A stretch of DNA of 64,000 nucleotides from Paenibacillus sp. FSL K6-1096 (GCF_037977055.1 NZ_CP150274.1:1798001-1862000), one strand, 5' to 3'; positions 36,186-44,832 are shown, counted from the first letter of the stretch. Translations and numbers: made by a program. Notes: a model not told the origin generated them from the letters alone.

Positions 36186-37385
36186 CTATTTATTTGAATA
36201 ATGGCCAATCACCTTCTTCACCGCCGCTACTACATCCATTACATCCTGAGCTTCCATGCCCGCATATAGCGGGAGGGTAATGAATTCCTCATAGCAGCTC
36301 TCAGCGACAGGGCATAATCCCTTACGGAAGCCCAGGCTCTCATAGTAAGGATGCAGATAGGCCGGAATGTAGTGGACATTGACACCGATATTCTCCTTCT
36401 GCAGCGCCTGAAAAACCGTTCTCCGCGTCGCCGACAGCCCGGAGAGCCGGAGTCTGACAATGTACAGATGCCAGCTTGACTCAGCACCGGGAAGCTGCCG
36501 GGGAAGAATGAGCTCCTGGACATCGCTCAGCTCCTTTGTATACAGGGCTGCAAGCTGCTTGCGCTGCTTGATGAAGCTCTTGATTTTGCGCAGCTGGGAG
36601 ATGCCGAGTGAGGTCTGAATATCTGTAATCCGGTAGTTGTATCCCAGAAACTGCATTTCATAATACCAGGGCCCGTGATTCTCCCTTAACCTGCGCTCAT
36701 CCCTGGTAATGCCATGGGTTCTGAACTGGAGCAGCTTCTCATAAAAGAGCGGGCTATTGGTGGTGATCATTCCGCCTTCTCCCGTTGTTATGTGCTTTAC
36801 AGGATGGAAGCTGAACATCGTCATATCCCCGATAGAGCCTATGCGGGTATTCTTGTAGCTGGCCCCAAGCGCATGGGCTGCATCTTCAATGACGATCAGG
36901 TTATGCTTGCGGGCAATCTGCAGAATCTCATCCAGGTCAGCCGGCTGGCCGGTGAAGTGAACGGGGATGATCGCTTTTGTCCGCTCTGTAATACGTTCCC
37001 TGACCCGGGCCGGATCGAGATTATACGTCTGCGGGTCAATATCGGCGAACACCGGGACGCCTCCCTGATACAGCACACAGTTGGCTGTGGCGGCAAACGT
37101 CATGGGAGTGGTGATCACCTCATCCCCTGCACCGATTCCGGCCGCATAGCAGGCTCCATGGAGTGCCGCCGTGCCGCTGGAGAAGGCCACAGCATACTTT
37201 GCGCCGGTGAACGCGGCAATCTCGGCCTCAAATTGCTCAATGGCCGGGCCGCTGGTCAGAAAATCACTTTGCAGCACCTTCACCACCGATGCGATATCCT
37301 CCTCATCAATCACCTGCTTGCCGTAAGGCAGATAATGGGCACGTACCGGCTTTCCGCCGTCAATGGCCAGTTTGCTTGTCTTCAT
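36186..37385 (-). CDS. pseC: PLP-dependent aminotransferase PseC/SpsC-like
   Basis: This DegT/DnrJ/EryC1-family sugar aminotransferase should convert UDP-4-keto-6-deoxy-HexNAc to the 4-amino sugar. It is 399 aa. The PLP Lys is in MFSFHPVKHITTGEGG near residue 195, with VAFSSGTAALHGA near 65, TPMTFAATANC near 90 and VIEDAAHALGASYKN near 170. FLGYNYRITDIQTSLGISQL near residue 240 is the usual PseC segment. Its start overlaps the epimerase gene by 26 bp. Confidence 0.92.
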   Translation of the reverse strand: MKTSKLAIDGGKPVRAHYLPYGKQVIDEEDIASVVKVLQSDFLTSGPAIEQFEAEIAAFTGAKYAVAFSSGTAALHGACYAAGIGAGDEVITTPMTFAATANCVLYQGGVPVFADIDPQTYNLDPARVRERITERTKAIIPVHFTGQPADLDEILQIARKHNLIVIEDAAHALGASYKNTRIGSIGDMTMFSFHPVKHITTGEGGMITTNSPLFYEKLLQFRTHGITRDERRLRENHGPWYYEMQFLGYNYRITDIQTSLGISQLRKIKSFIKQRKQLAALYTKELSDVQELILPRQLPGAESSWHLYIVRLRLSGLSATRRTVFQALQKENIGVNVHYIPAYLHPYYESLGFRKGLCPVAESCYEEFITLPLYAGMEAQDVMDVVAAVKKVIGHYSNK

Positions 37386-38346
37386 GTTGGAACGGCTCCT
37401 TCCGGTGATAGGTTTCTACAATCCATTGCTCGGTCTTGCGAATCCCCTCTTCAATGCTAACCTTCGGGGTCCAGCCCAGCCGCTCCTCCGCCTTGCGGTA
37501 ATTGCACAGCAGCTTCTGGATCTCGCTCTGCGGATGGATATGGGCCACATGCTTTACGGGAGCCTGCCCGCCAGCAATGAGCGCTGCCAGCTGATTCACC
37601 GTAATATCCTCGCCCGTGCCTGCATTCACAATTTCACCATTCAGCTTATCGCTGTAGCCTGCCCCGACCACGAAAGCGGCGCAATCCTCCACATACAGCA
37701 AGTCCCGTGATTGTGTGCCGTCACCATAGATATTCAGCGGTGCACCCTTCAGCTTGTTGTGAATGAAGATCGCCACCACGCCGCCTTCGCCGCCGGTTTT
37801 CTGATATGGGCCATACGTGTTAAAGGGTCGCACGACCACAACCGGCAGGCCATAAGCGAAGTAATAGGACAGCACCATATTCTCTGCGGCAATCTTGGCA
37901 CCGGCATACGGGGAAGCAGGCTTTATGGGCGATTGCTCGTCAATCCCCTGCTCACTGTCCGCTCTGGCGTAGACCATGCAGGTGCTCATGAACACCATTT
38001 TCACCTGGTGCTTACGGCATTCTTCCAGCAGATAAAAGGTTGCTAACGTATCATTGTTAAACGTAGTCTCCGGATCATCGATACTGTCCTGAACATTTAT
38101 ACTTGCTGCCAGATGGTAGCACAGGTCGAAGGAGGTCTCCCGGAAAAGCTGCTGCAGGGCTGCTCTGTCCTTGAGGTCCAGCACCTGCACCTTCTGCAGA
38201 TGCTCACTGGCCTCATACTCCTTCAGATTATCCAGCGAGGAATTGGCCAGATTATCGACGACCCATACCCTTTGTCCATCCTGTAACAAACGCCCGACCA
38301 CCCATCTGCCAATGAACCCTGTACCGCCGGTTACGAGTATATTCAT
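37360..38346 (-). CDS. NAD-dependent SDR epimerase/dehydratase (nucleotide sugar)
   Basis: This 328-aa extended SDR has a GGTGFIG NAD motif at residues 7-13 and catalytic STCMVYA and SPYAGAKIAAE (Tyr-x3-Lys). RPFNTYGPYQKTGGEGGVV and IYGDGTQSRDLLYVEDC are substrate-site features shared with UDP-glucose 4-epimerases and UDP-glucuronate decarboxylases. The ATG at 38344-38346 was chosen; GGAGG lies five bases upstream and is itself part of the ATG-containing frame start at 38358. The exact sugar is unknown. It may alter the sugar before or after the PseB step, or supply a second sugar for the glycan. Confidence 0.85.
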   Translation of the reverse strand: MNILVTGGTGFIGRWVVGRLLQDGQRVWVVDNLANSSLDNLKEYEASEHLQKVQVLDLKDRAALQQLFRETSFDLCYHLAASINVQDSIDDPETTFNNDTLATFYLLEECRKHQVKMVFMSTCMVYARADSEQGIDEQSPIKPASPYAGAKIAAENMVLSYYFAYGLPVVVVRPFNTYGPYQKTGGEGGVVAIFIHNKLKGAPLNIYGDGTQSRDLLYVEDCAAFVVGAGYSDKLNGEIVNAGTGEDITVNQLAALIAGGQAPVKHVAHIHPQSEIQKLLCNYRKAEERLGWTPKVSIEEGIRKTEQWIVETYHRKEPFQHEDKQTGH

Positions 38347-38357
38347 AATAGCCTCCA

Positions 38358-39377
38358 TTAGATTAGATTTTGATCCAGCACCAGTCTCCTTACCTGCTCC
38401 TTCGTCAGCGGAGCTGCTCCCTCCGAGCTGTAGGTGCCCGGCTCCGGTCTGCCCGCATCGCCGTAGGACTGCACAGAGGCATAGGGAGAAGGAACAATGT
38501 AGACATCCGGCAGCTCATAAGCGCTCAGGGATTCCTCATACGTCATCAGCTCTTCGTATCTTTTCTCACCGGGCTTGAGTCCGACCTCAGATATCTGCGC
38601 CGCAGCGGGAACTCCGAATTTCCCCGAAGCCTCCTCGGCCACCACCTCAGCCAGATCCTGAAGCCTGATCACCGGCATCTTCAGAATGAACGTCTCGCCG
38701 CCCTTGGCGATTCTAAGGGACTGGACGGTAAGCTTCGTCGCCTGCTCCAGGGTCATCATGAACCGGGTCATCGACAGATCGGTGACAGTGATGGCCTTGC
38801 CCTCCCGGGCTTGCTTCACAAACAAAGGGATCACCGATCCCCTGGAGCCCATGACATTACCAAACCGCACGGTGCAGAATACCGTCTGCCCCCGGCCCCC
38901 CAGGGTCTCTGCGGAAGCGATCAGCTTCTCTGCCGTCAGCTTGGTGGCCCCATAATTATTGGTCGGTGAAATGGCCTTATCGGTGCTGGTGAACACGACC
39001 TTCTGTACCCTCTGCCGCTTCGCTGCCCGGATCACATTATGGGTGCCGACAATATTCGTCAGCACCGCCTCGAACGGGTTATATTCGCAGAAGGAGACAT
39101 GCTTCATGGCCGCTGTATGGAACACATAGTCGATATCCTCCATCGCAGCCAGGACACGCTCATAATCCCGCACATCGCCAATCAGGCAGCTCAGCTTCCC
39201 GTGTCCGTTCACTTCATTCAGCAGCCTGAATTGCTTGTATTCATCCCTGCTGAGAATGCGGACGGTTTCCGGCTCCTGCTCCAGAATCAGCTTTACCAGG
39301 CTTTTCCCGATCGTGCCGGTTCCGCCAATCACCAGAATCTTTTTGTTTCTAAAGAATCTTCCATTTTCTTTTTTCAT
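38358..39377 (-). CDS. pseB: UDP-GlcNAc 4,6-dehydratase, PseB/SpsM-like
   Basis: This 339-aa SDR of the polysaccharide-synthesis class should make UDP-4-keto-6-deoxy-HexNAc from UDP-GlcNAc, the first step of the nonulosonic pathway. The NAD motif GGTGTIGKSLV is near residue 19, and FHTAAMKHVSFCEYNP near residue 85 is the class hallmark. STDKAISPTNNYGATKLTAE contains the catalytic Tyr-x3-Lys. VRFGNVMGSRGSVIPLF and MTRFMMTLEQAT follow. A C-terminal tail of about 40 residues is longer than in typical PseB. It overlaps spsB by 4 bp. Confidence 0.9.
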   Translation of the reverse strand: MKKENGRFFRNKKILVIGGTGTIGKSLVKLILEQEPETVRILSRDEYKQFRLLNEVNGHGKLSCLIGDVRDYERVLAAMEDIDYVFHTAAMKHVSFCEYNPFEAVLTNIVGTHNVIRAAKRQRVQKVVFTSTDKAISPTNNYGATKLTAEKLIASAETLGGRGQTVFCTVRFGNVMGSRGSVIPLFVKQAREGKAITVTDLSMTRFMMTLEQATKLTVQSLRIAKGGETFILKMPVIRLQDLAEVVAEEASGKFGVPAAAQISEVGLKPGEKRYEELMTYEESLSAYELPDVYIVPSPYASVQSYGDAGRPEPGTYSSEGAAPLTKEQVRRLVLDQNLI

Positions 39378-40798
39378 AGATCTGTTCTCCCATGGATCAG
39401 AGCGTCCAGCAGATCTGCTAACACTCTGCCGGAATGCCTGATCTGATAGGTTTGCTCTAAGAATCTGTTTTTTACCGCCCGGTAGTTCATTTTCTCCAGG
39501 TTGCTGGAATAGTAGCGGGTGATAATGCGGGTCAATTCAGCCGGCTCCTTCCCGGTATACCGCTCCAGGGCATTATAGTAGAGATATTCCCGGTTAGCCT
39601 GAATGAAGTTGTAGACGAACACAGGCTTACTGAACAACAGGCCTTCAAGGGCAATAGTGGAGACCGTGGCGACCATGGCATCCGAATGCATAATCAGCGC
39701 ATGAGTATCCGCTTTTTTATCAGTTACTACATGGATATTGTCATAGATTGAAGCAAGCTCTGTGTATAATGTTATCCGCTTCTTGGAGAGCTCCCAGGGA
39801 TGGGGCTTGATGAGCAGCTGGAATTTCGGTTGTGCGGCAAGCGCGGTGAGCAGCTCCCTGACCTTGTGTACATCCAGCGCGGGTCCGGTTGCAAATAATA
39901 AGGTGATTCTGTCAGGTTCAAGCTGATACCTCTCCCTGAACTCATCCCTCGCGGCAGGCCCGGCAGTGAAAATATCATCATACCGCGGATGCCCGGTAAT
40001 CACGATCTGCTCTGTGGCCACTCCCCGGCTCCGGTACCAGTCCTGCTCAACCTGCCCGTAGATGCCGATATAGCTGGTGAACACAGGCATGAACGCTTCC
40101 TCGCCCATCAGAATGCCATGCTGGAGGCACACACTGGGAATTCCCTTCATCCCTGCCACAACGGCCAGAGCCCGGCTGACTGCATCCTCTGTCGTTCCTA
40201 CCATTACCGCAGCTGCCGGAATCTGATGATACACATTAAATACCATTTCAATAGCGTCAATGATAGCGGGAATGCGCTGAATGAAGGTCTGGCAGAAGAA
40301 GCTATTGCTGAAGGCTGGATGCCCTTTGTAAGTGGCGAAGATGAGGGCAGCCCGCCGGATCAGCTCTTCTGCGGCAGAACGGGTATCCTTCTTATAATCA
40401 AGGCTGTAGATATTGGGGATTCCGTACAGCTCGGGGGCTCTGGACCGGGACAGAATCATGGCCTGGTCTCCGCTGAAATGCTCACGGATTGTTTTCTCGG
40501 AGATGCGGATATAGTCCAGATTAATCAGTATTTTGCCCTCCAGATTGGACTTTACAGGCTGATAGAGCGGAGAGAGCTTCGTCGCAAAAAAAGGCTGAAT
40601 CTCCTGCTGCTCCTCAATGCCGGGGTGCTTCAGCTTCTGCCGGAAGGTGGTGCTTCCCATCTCACTCCTAAGCTCATCATCAATCAGCTGATAGAAATTG
40701 ATCATGAGGCCGAGCGGGACATCCCTGTACGTTAGCTCCTCTGTTGCCTGGATGAATTCGCTATAGAGCGGCCAGTAATTCGCCAGATAGATAGACAA
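39374..40798 (-). CDS. spsB: SpsB-like GT-B glycosyl/glycerophosphate transferase
   Basis: This 474-aa protein resembles Bacillus subtilis SpsB in size and position directly after spsA. Its C-terminal half has GT-B features: VCLQHGILMGE, VITGHPRYDD, LLIKPHPWE, and HSDAMVATVSTIALEGLLFSKP, typical of CDP-glycerol transferase/Kdo-transferase-like folds. It probably transfers the activated nonulosonic acid or another residue to the spore-surface glycan; the substrate is not known. The N-terminal half was not assigned. It is probably cytosolic, as no membrane segment is seen. Confidence 0.75.
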   Translation of the reverse strand: MSIYLANYWPLYSEFIQATEELTYRDVPLGLMINFYQLIDDELRSEMGSTTFRQKLKHPGIEEQQEIQPFFATKLSPLYQPVKSNLEGKILINLDYIRISEKTIREHFSGDQAMILSRSRAPELYGIPNIYSLDYKKDTRSAAEELIRRAALIFATYKGHPAFSNSFFCQTFIQRIPAIIDAIEMVFNVYHQIPAAAVMVGTTEDAVSRALAVVAGMKGIPSVCLQHGILMGEEAFMPVFTSYIGIYGQVEQDWYRSRGVATEQIVITGHPRYDDIFTAGPAARDEFRERYQLEPDRITLLFATGPALDVHKVRELLTALAAQPKFQLLIKPHPWELSKKRITLYTELASIYDNIHVVTDKKADTHALIMHSDAMVATVSTIALEGLLFSKPVFVYNFIQANREYLYYNALERYTGKEPAELTRIITRYYSSNLEKMNYRAVKNRFLEQTYQIRHSGRVLADLLDALIHGRTDL

Positions 40799-40837
40799 TC
40801 CGATCCCTCCTTTATTGCGCGTTGGTGCACAGCGATT

Positions 40838-41611
40838 CTATTTCTTTTGCTTCATGGATCTCAAGCTTTCTCTTAGCTCCTTGCAGGTCCGCTGCGGGGG
40901 AAGCAGCTGGATGAACCGGCTTTTCTCCTGATGCTGCAATTGATAGTGAATGGATAATTCGGTGATATAGTTATCGTCCAGCACCTCGTCGACCGGGTAG
41001 AACTCCCAGGACTGATTCAGCCGCCAGAAAAAACGTCCGTCCCCAATCCGGTAAAACTCGGGATTCTCATCCCAGTAGGAGCCAAATTTCTGCTTGATTA
41101 CAGGGAGAATGGAGCTTCTGTGCATAATGGAGCAGTGATCGATGACGCACGGGGCTACCGGAACAATCTTCTTCGCCGGTCTAACCAGCGTTTTGGTCAC
41201 TTCATTGTGTTCATTCAAATAACTGACCAGCGACGCCGAGTAGGCAATCATCACCTCAGGCTGCTGCTCCATATAATCCACCATCCGCTCCAGCCTGGTT
41301 TTTCTGTAGCAGTTATCATCGGTGGCATAAGAGATATACTCACCCTCTGCCGTATGCAGGGCCTGGTTGATCAGCGCGGCGTACCGGACCTTCTCCACCC
41401 GCTGCTCCAGCGTCTGTATATCGCTTTTGAAGAATTTGATTCTCTTATCTTTGAGATAGGGCTCTATTACTTTCTGAGTTTCTGCATTCGAGTTATCATC
41501 CATCAGATAGAATTCAAAGTCGGTTAACGTCTGGTTCAGAATAGATTCAATGGACTTTGCGATATATCCGGCCTTGTTGTAGCTGGTCATGATGATCGTG
41601 ACTTTTGGCAA
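40838..41611 (-). CDS. spsA: SpsA-like family 2 glycosyltransferase (spore coat polysaccharide)
   Basis: This 257-aa GT-A enzyme is strikingly similar to what I recall of Bacillus subtilis SpsA over its whole length. It shares PKVTIIMTSYNKAGYIAKSI at the N-terminus, FYLMDDNSNAETQ, ISYATDDN (the DxD-type site), APCVIDHCSIMHR, GDGRFFWRLNQ, and LPPQRTCKELRESL near the end. It starts at TTG (41609-41611) with AAGGAGG seven bases upstream. It is the first gene of the operon behind a SigmaK-like promoter and is expected to act in the mother cell on the spore surface glycan. Confidence 0.92.
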   Translation of the reverse strand: MPKVTIIMTSYNKAGYIAKSIESILNQTLTDFEFYLMDDNSNAETQKVIEPYLKDKRIKFFKSDIQTLEQRVEKVRYAALINQALHTAEGEYISYATDDNCYRKTRLERMVDYMEQQPEVMIAYSASLVSYLNEHNEVTKTLVRPAKKIVPVAPCVIDHCSIMHRSSILPVIKQKFGSYWDENPEFYRIGDGRFFWRLNQSWEFYPVDEVLDDNYITELSIHYQLQHQEKSRFIQLLPPQRTCKELRESLRSMKQKK

Positions 41612-41639
41612 TCTGCTCCCTCCTTCGCTGTTTACTTGC

Positions 41640-41666
41640 TATCATATGTCTCCTTGCTCGAAACGT
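41640..41666 (-). promoter_or_regulatory. SigmaK-like promoter of the sps operon
   Basis: The minus strand reads AC (41665-41666), 16 bp, then CATATGATA (41640-41648). This matches the SigmaK pattern AC-N16-CATANNNTA exactly. It is 29 bp before the spsA TTG start. Confidence 0.7.
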
Positions 41667-41714
41667 TATAGGTTAGTAAACTAACTTTTCAAATGAAGGA
41701 CAGAATGACACAGC

Positions 41715-41748
41715 AAAAAACGCCAGGCAGGATCAGCTGTCAGGCGTT
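41715..41748 (-). terminator. terminator between the cgeB-like gene and the sps operon
   Basis: AACGCC (41719-41724) pairs with GGCGTT (41743-41748), with an inner CAG/CTG stem. On the minus strand it is followed by TTTTTTGC. It makes the cgeB-like gene a separate unit from spsA. Confidence 0.75.
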
Positions 41749-41772
41749 TGGCCAGTCCGGGAAATCCGTCTA

Positions 41773-42747
41773 TTAAACTTGAATAATTCCTAGCAGCTGC
41801 TGAATCCGGTGTTCAAAAGTATGTGCCGCGAGCACCCGCCTTCTGGCCGCATCGGCAATGTGCCTGCGCTCCTGGTCATGGGCCATATAATAATGGAGCT
41901 TCTGTAGGAAATCATATTTATCCAGGTACGGGATGATCTCTTGTCCTGCCGCAAACTGCCCGCTCAGCCCGGGCTTATCATCTGTAAGCTGGAACGCTGC
42001 ACAAGCGGCTGCGTCAAAGGTGCGGTTGTTGATGCTTTTGGCGGCTACTCCCATGCGGTTGCGGTTGTATCTCTCATCAGCAAGGCGGTGGATATTCAGT
42101 ACAATCTTCGCCCCGTTGTAATAACCCGCTGCCGTCTCCGGTTTGACCCAGGCGTTGACCAGCCCGACTCTCCCGCTTGCGCTCAGATTCCATTGCTGGA
42201 CATAACGGCTCCATCCCCGGCCTACGAGTTGAATACGATAATCTGTAGCTGCCAGCAGGAAGTCTATCATCTCAATCCGGTTGCTGTAAGGCACGCCTAC
42301 CAGACATAGTTCACTTTCAAACTCTGCAGAGACGGGCGAGGGACAAAAGAGGGCGGGATCGGTGCCCAGCGGCAGATGATAGACACGGGGATGGCCAAGC
42401 GCCTTGTACTGCTCCAGTGCTGCCTCATCGATCGTGAAGATGTAATCGACATAAGCGGCTGCCGGCACGGTCCAATCCATATAATAAGGGTCCTCCGTCA
42501 TCCACACCGCCGATTTAATGCCTGATTGCCTGATGCATTCCAGCACAGGCTCCTGAACCTTCAGACCGGCCATGAGCAGAATCAGATCCGGCTGCCGGAA
42601 TTGCTGCTTAAGCTTGAAGACATTCAGCATACTGCCGGCCTGGAACGCTGCACAATGATGTCCCGCCTTCTGCAGGGCCCCAGCAATCCGCCGTTCAAAA
42701 AAGGAATACACGCCTTGGAAACCTGAAGATATCAATAGAATATTCAT
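41773..42747 (-). CDS. CgeB-like spore glycosyltransferase
   Basis: This 324-aa GT-B type protein starts MNILLISSGFQGVYSFFERRI, has AVWMTEDPYYMDWT, VYHLPLGTDPALF and LCLVGVPYSNRIEMIDFLL. It ends in a CgeB-like C-terminal half: NGAKIVLNIHR, INNRTFDAAACAAFQLTD, and a C-terminal helix AAHTFEHRIQQLL. In Bacillus subtilis CgeB acts in maturation of the outermost spore layer. The ATG at 42745-42747 has GGTGGTGA upstream; the frame is open to 42786. Its neighbourhood (sps operon, beta-rich plus-strand gene) supports a spore-surface role. Confidence 0.82.
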   Translation of the reverse strand: MNILLISSGFQGVYSFFERRIAGALQKAGHHCAAFQAGSMLNVFKLKQQFRQPDLILLMAGLKVQEPVLECIRQSGIKSAVWMTEDPYYMDWTVPAAAYVDYIFTIDEAALEQYKALGHPRVYHLPLGTDPALFCPSPVSAEFESELCLVGVPYSNRIEMIDFLLAATDYRIQLVGRGWSRYVQQWNLSASGRVGLVNAWVKPETAAGYYNGAKIVLNIHRLADERYNRNRMGVAAKSINNRTFDAAACAAFQLTDDKPGLSGQFAAGQEIIPYLDKYDFLQKLHYYMAHDQERRHIADAARRRVLAAHTFEHRIQQLLGIIQV

Positions 42748-42858
42748 AGTTTCACCACCATAAGTTCCGGTATTTTTCCAAGTCATAGGATGTTGTCTCT
42801 GACATAATATTCAATCAAATCATAGGATGGAACCATGACATCATAGGGAGGTGAAAAA

Positions 42859-43296
42859 ATGCCATATACCTTGGTTGAATTCGCCAGGAGTGTCGATACC
42901 AATTTATCATTTGGACCTACCATTCCAATCGACGGGACCCCACGCCTGATTCTAGAATTCGGTATGCCTGTTCCTTCTCCAACCAATTTCGTAGAGCTCA
43001 CTACAACGGTTGGCTGGTTGGTTACGAACGTCTTTGCTACACCGCCCGTTCAGCCCACGCTCCTGCTTGAATTGCGTCTGGATGGAATCCTCGTAGGCAG
43101 TGCTGAACAATCCGCCATCCCGGCGGATGGAGATGAGACGGTTCGAATGACGACCATGTTCCAGACCATCCTTACCGATCTTCCTGAAGGCTATTATGCG
43201 TTTCAAGTCTTTGCCTCCAACCTGGAGGACCTCCAAGGCGAAATCAATCTGAGTGGCCCTACCCACGTTACAGGCAAAGTCATCGTCCCCGTCTAG
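42859..43296 (+). CDS. 145-aa beta-rich protein next to spore glycan genes
   Basis: The ATG at 42859 has GGGAGGTG six bases upstream. The protein has no signal peptide, few Lys, no Cys, and alternating hydrophobic beta strands (RLILEFGMPV, TTTVGWLVTNV, TLLLELRLDGILVGSAEQ, VRMTTMFQTIL, YYAFQVFASN, VTGKVIVPV), suggestive of a jelly-roll like that of BclA/ExsF exosporium proteins. That resemblance is by pattern only. It is divergent from the cgeB-like gene and ends at a bidirectional terminator. Its upstream region has three CATAGG repeats (42784, 42821, 42842). A role as a spore-surface protein is an inference from context. Confidence 0.7.
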   Translation: MPYTLVEFARSVDTNLSFGPTIPIDGTPRLILEFGMPVPSPTNFVELTTTVGWLVTNVFATPPVQPTLLLELRLDGILVGSAEQSAIPADGDETVRMTTMFQTILTDLPEGYYAFQVFASNLEDLQGEINLSGPTHVTGKVIVPV

Positions 43297-43305
43297 CGTA
43301 CACAC

Positions 43306-43359
43306 CAAAAAAACTCCTTGGCCGAGGTCTTGACCGACCTTCAGCTAAGGAGTTTTTGG
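43306..43359. terminator. bidirectional terminator between divIVA and the beta-rich gene
   Basis: The stem CCAAAAAAACTCCTTGGC / GCTAAGGAGTTTTTGG has an inner GAGGTC/GACCTT. It has T runs on both strands and lies between the convergent ends of the two genes. Confidence 0.85.
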
Positions 43360-43397
43360 TGAATCATGTGTAAGCTATCCGTCATCTATGCTCAAAC

Positions 43398-43883
43398 TCA
43401 AAGCAGGTTCTCCGTGACCTCGCGGCTCTCCAGCGCATTCCAGTCATCCTGGGACAGCAGTTCCAGCTGAGCCTCCAGCAGTGTCCGGAAGCGGGTACGG
43501 TAGATGGAAGCCTGCTTGCGCAGCTCCTCTGTCTCGATCGCTATTCTACGTGATTTGGACAGCGCTTCATTGATAATCCGGTCAGCATTCTTCTCGGCTT
43601 CCTTCAGAATCAGCTGTGATTCCTTCTTGGAGTTGTTCTTCACATCATCGGCAGCCTCCTGGGCCACCAGAATAGTCTTGGACAGGCTCTCTTCAATATT
43701 CACGAAATGATCCAGGCGTTCCTGAAGGGATAACAGCTGGTTCTGCAGTTCCTTGTTCTCACGGATTACACTCTCGTAATCCTTAATCACCTGATCCAAA
43801 AATTCGTTGACCTCATCTTCATCATAACCGCGGATTCTCCGGGAGAATTCCTTGTTATGTATATCGAGCGGTGTTAATGGCAT
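43398..43883 (-). CDS. divIVA: DivIVA cell-pole/septum organiser
   Basis: DivIVA binds curved membrane at septa and poles and recruits division and chromosome-anchoring proteins. The 161-aa protein starts MPLTPLDIHNKEFSRRIRGY, with the membrane-binding N-terminal segment, then EDEVNEFLDQVIKDYE. Two coiled-coil regions follow (about 30-65 and 75-140). The ATG at 43881-43883 has GGAGG eight bases upstream. It is the last gene of the dcw-linked ylm block; in Bacillus subtilis ileS would follow directly. Confidence 0.95.
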   Translation of the reverse strand: MPLTPLDIHNKEFSRRIRGYDEDEVNEFLDQVIKDYESVIRENKELQNQLLSLQERLDHFVNIEESLSKTILVAQEAADDVKNNSKKESQLILKEAEKNADRIINEALSKSRRIAIETEELRKQASIYRTRFRTLLEAQLELLSQDDWNALESREVTENLL

Positions 43884-44045
43884 GTGGTGCACCTCCTAGA
43901 AATTTCGGACATCAATGGTCCCTGAGCGATGGTTCTGTCCTGAAGACAATAGATGAACGGCGTTATCGGCGCCGGCGCCGCTGCATGATCAGCATCCCTT
44001 GAGACTATGAATTTCGACAAGGACGGCTGTAATCCTGCAAAGGCT

Positions 44046-44828
44046 TCAGACAAATTTGCCTGTTAAAATCCGGTAACGGCCTTTCTTCGTCAATCCGCTG
44101 ACCTCCAGCAGCTTGAACCGTCCAAATCCCTGGATCGACACCATATCCCCTGCCTTAAGCGGAGCCGAGGGGTCCTCCTCCACCTTCCAGTTCACCCGCA
44201 CCCGTCCGGCCTTGATCGGAACAAGAATCTTGCTCCGGCTCAGCCGGGTCATATCCGCAGCAATTCCGTCCAGCCTCAGCGAGGCCACGGTGAATTCCAT
44301 TGTCTCCAGCTTCACCTCACGGCACCGCAGCGCAGAGACCGGCAGGATCTCCGTGCTGACGTTCACCCGGTGCACACCGGTCAGGTGAATAGCGAGATAC
44401 TCCGCAATATCGGCAGCCACCACCACATGGCAGCCGTCCTCCAGCACATGAATGTCGCCAATCTTACCTCTTGAGATGCCAAGACCAAGGATCGCACCCA
44501 TATAATCCCCGTGCTCCAGTGAGAGAAATTTCTGCTCGCCCGAGGTGATGGCCAGCACCCGCAGCCCCATATCCTCATCTGTGAGGTCACGGTAATCCGG
44601 AGCCACCATGGCCCGCTTCCGCTCGGCATCCGAAGAACCGCCCTCCCACCGTACAATGACATCGGGATGGCGGTTCACCAGGCTCTGCAGAATATAGCCC
44701 TGCCGGGGGTCCAGAAATTCAGTCAGCTTCGTCTCATGGTATTCTCCGGCATTCGTAACCCATTCCCAGGCCTTGTCCACAAACTGCCGCTCGTCCGGGT
44801 GGAAATGCCCGTAAATTTCATTCTTCAT
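44046..44828 (-). CDS. ylmH: YlmH S4-domain RNA-binding protein
   Basis: The 260-aa protein has an N-terminal region (YGHFHPDERQFVDKAWEW... FLDPRQGYILQSL) and a middle domain (LGLGISRGKIGDI). A C-terminal S4 RNA-binding domain follows at about 180-245 (MEFTVASLRLDGIAADMTRLSRSK... VRVNW... GDMVSIQGFGRFKLLE). YlmH homologues bind ribosomal RNA or stalled large subunits and are linked with cell division by gene order. It lies 4 bp after ylmG. Confidence 0.93.
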   Translation of the reverse strand: MKNEIYGHFHPDERQFVDKAWEWVTNAGEYHETKLTEFLDPRQGYILQSLVNRHPDVIVRWEGGSSDAERKRAMVAPDYRDLTDEDMGLRVLAITSGEQKFLSLEHGDYMGAILGLGISRGKIGDIHVLEDGCHVVVAADIAEYLAIHLTGVHRVNVSTEILPVSALRCREVKLETMEFTVASLRLDGIAADMTRLSRSKILVPIKAGRVRVNWKVEEDPSAPLKAGDMVSIQGFGRFKLLEVSGLTKKGRYRILTGKFV

Positions 44829-44832
44829 CGGA

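Noticed and set aside
31664..40798. Reading the Pse-like genes as a flagellin glycosylation island
   Set aside because: No flagellar gene is in the window, and SpsA/SpsB/CgeB-like neighbours plus a SigmaK-type promoter point to the spore surface.
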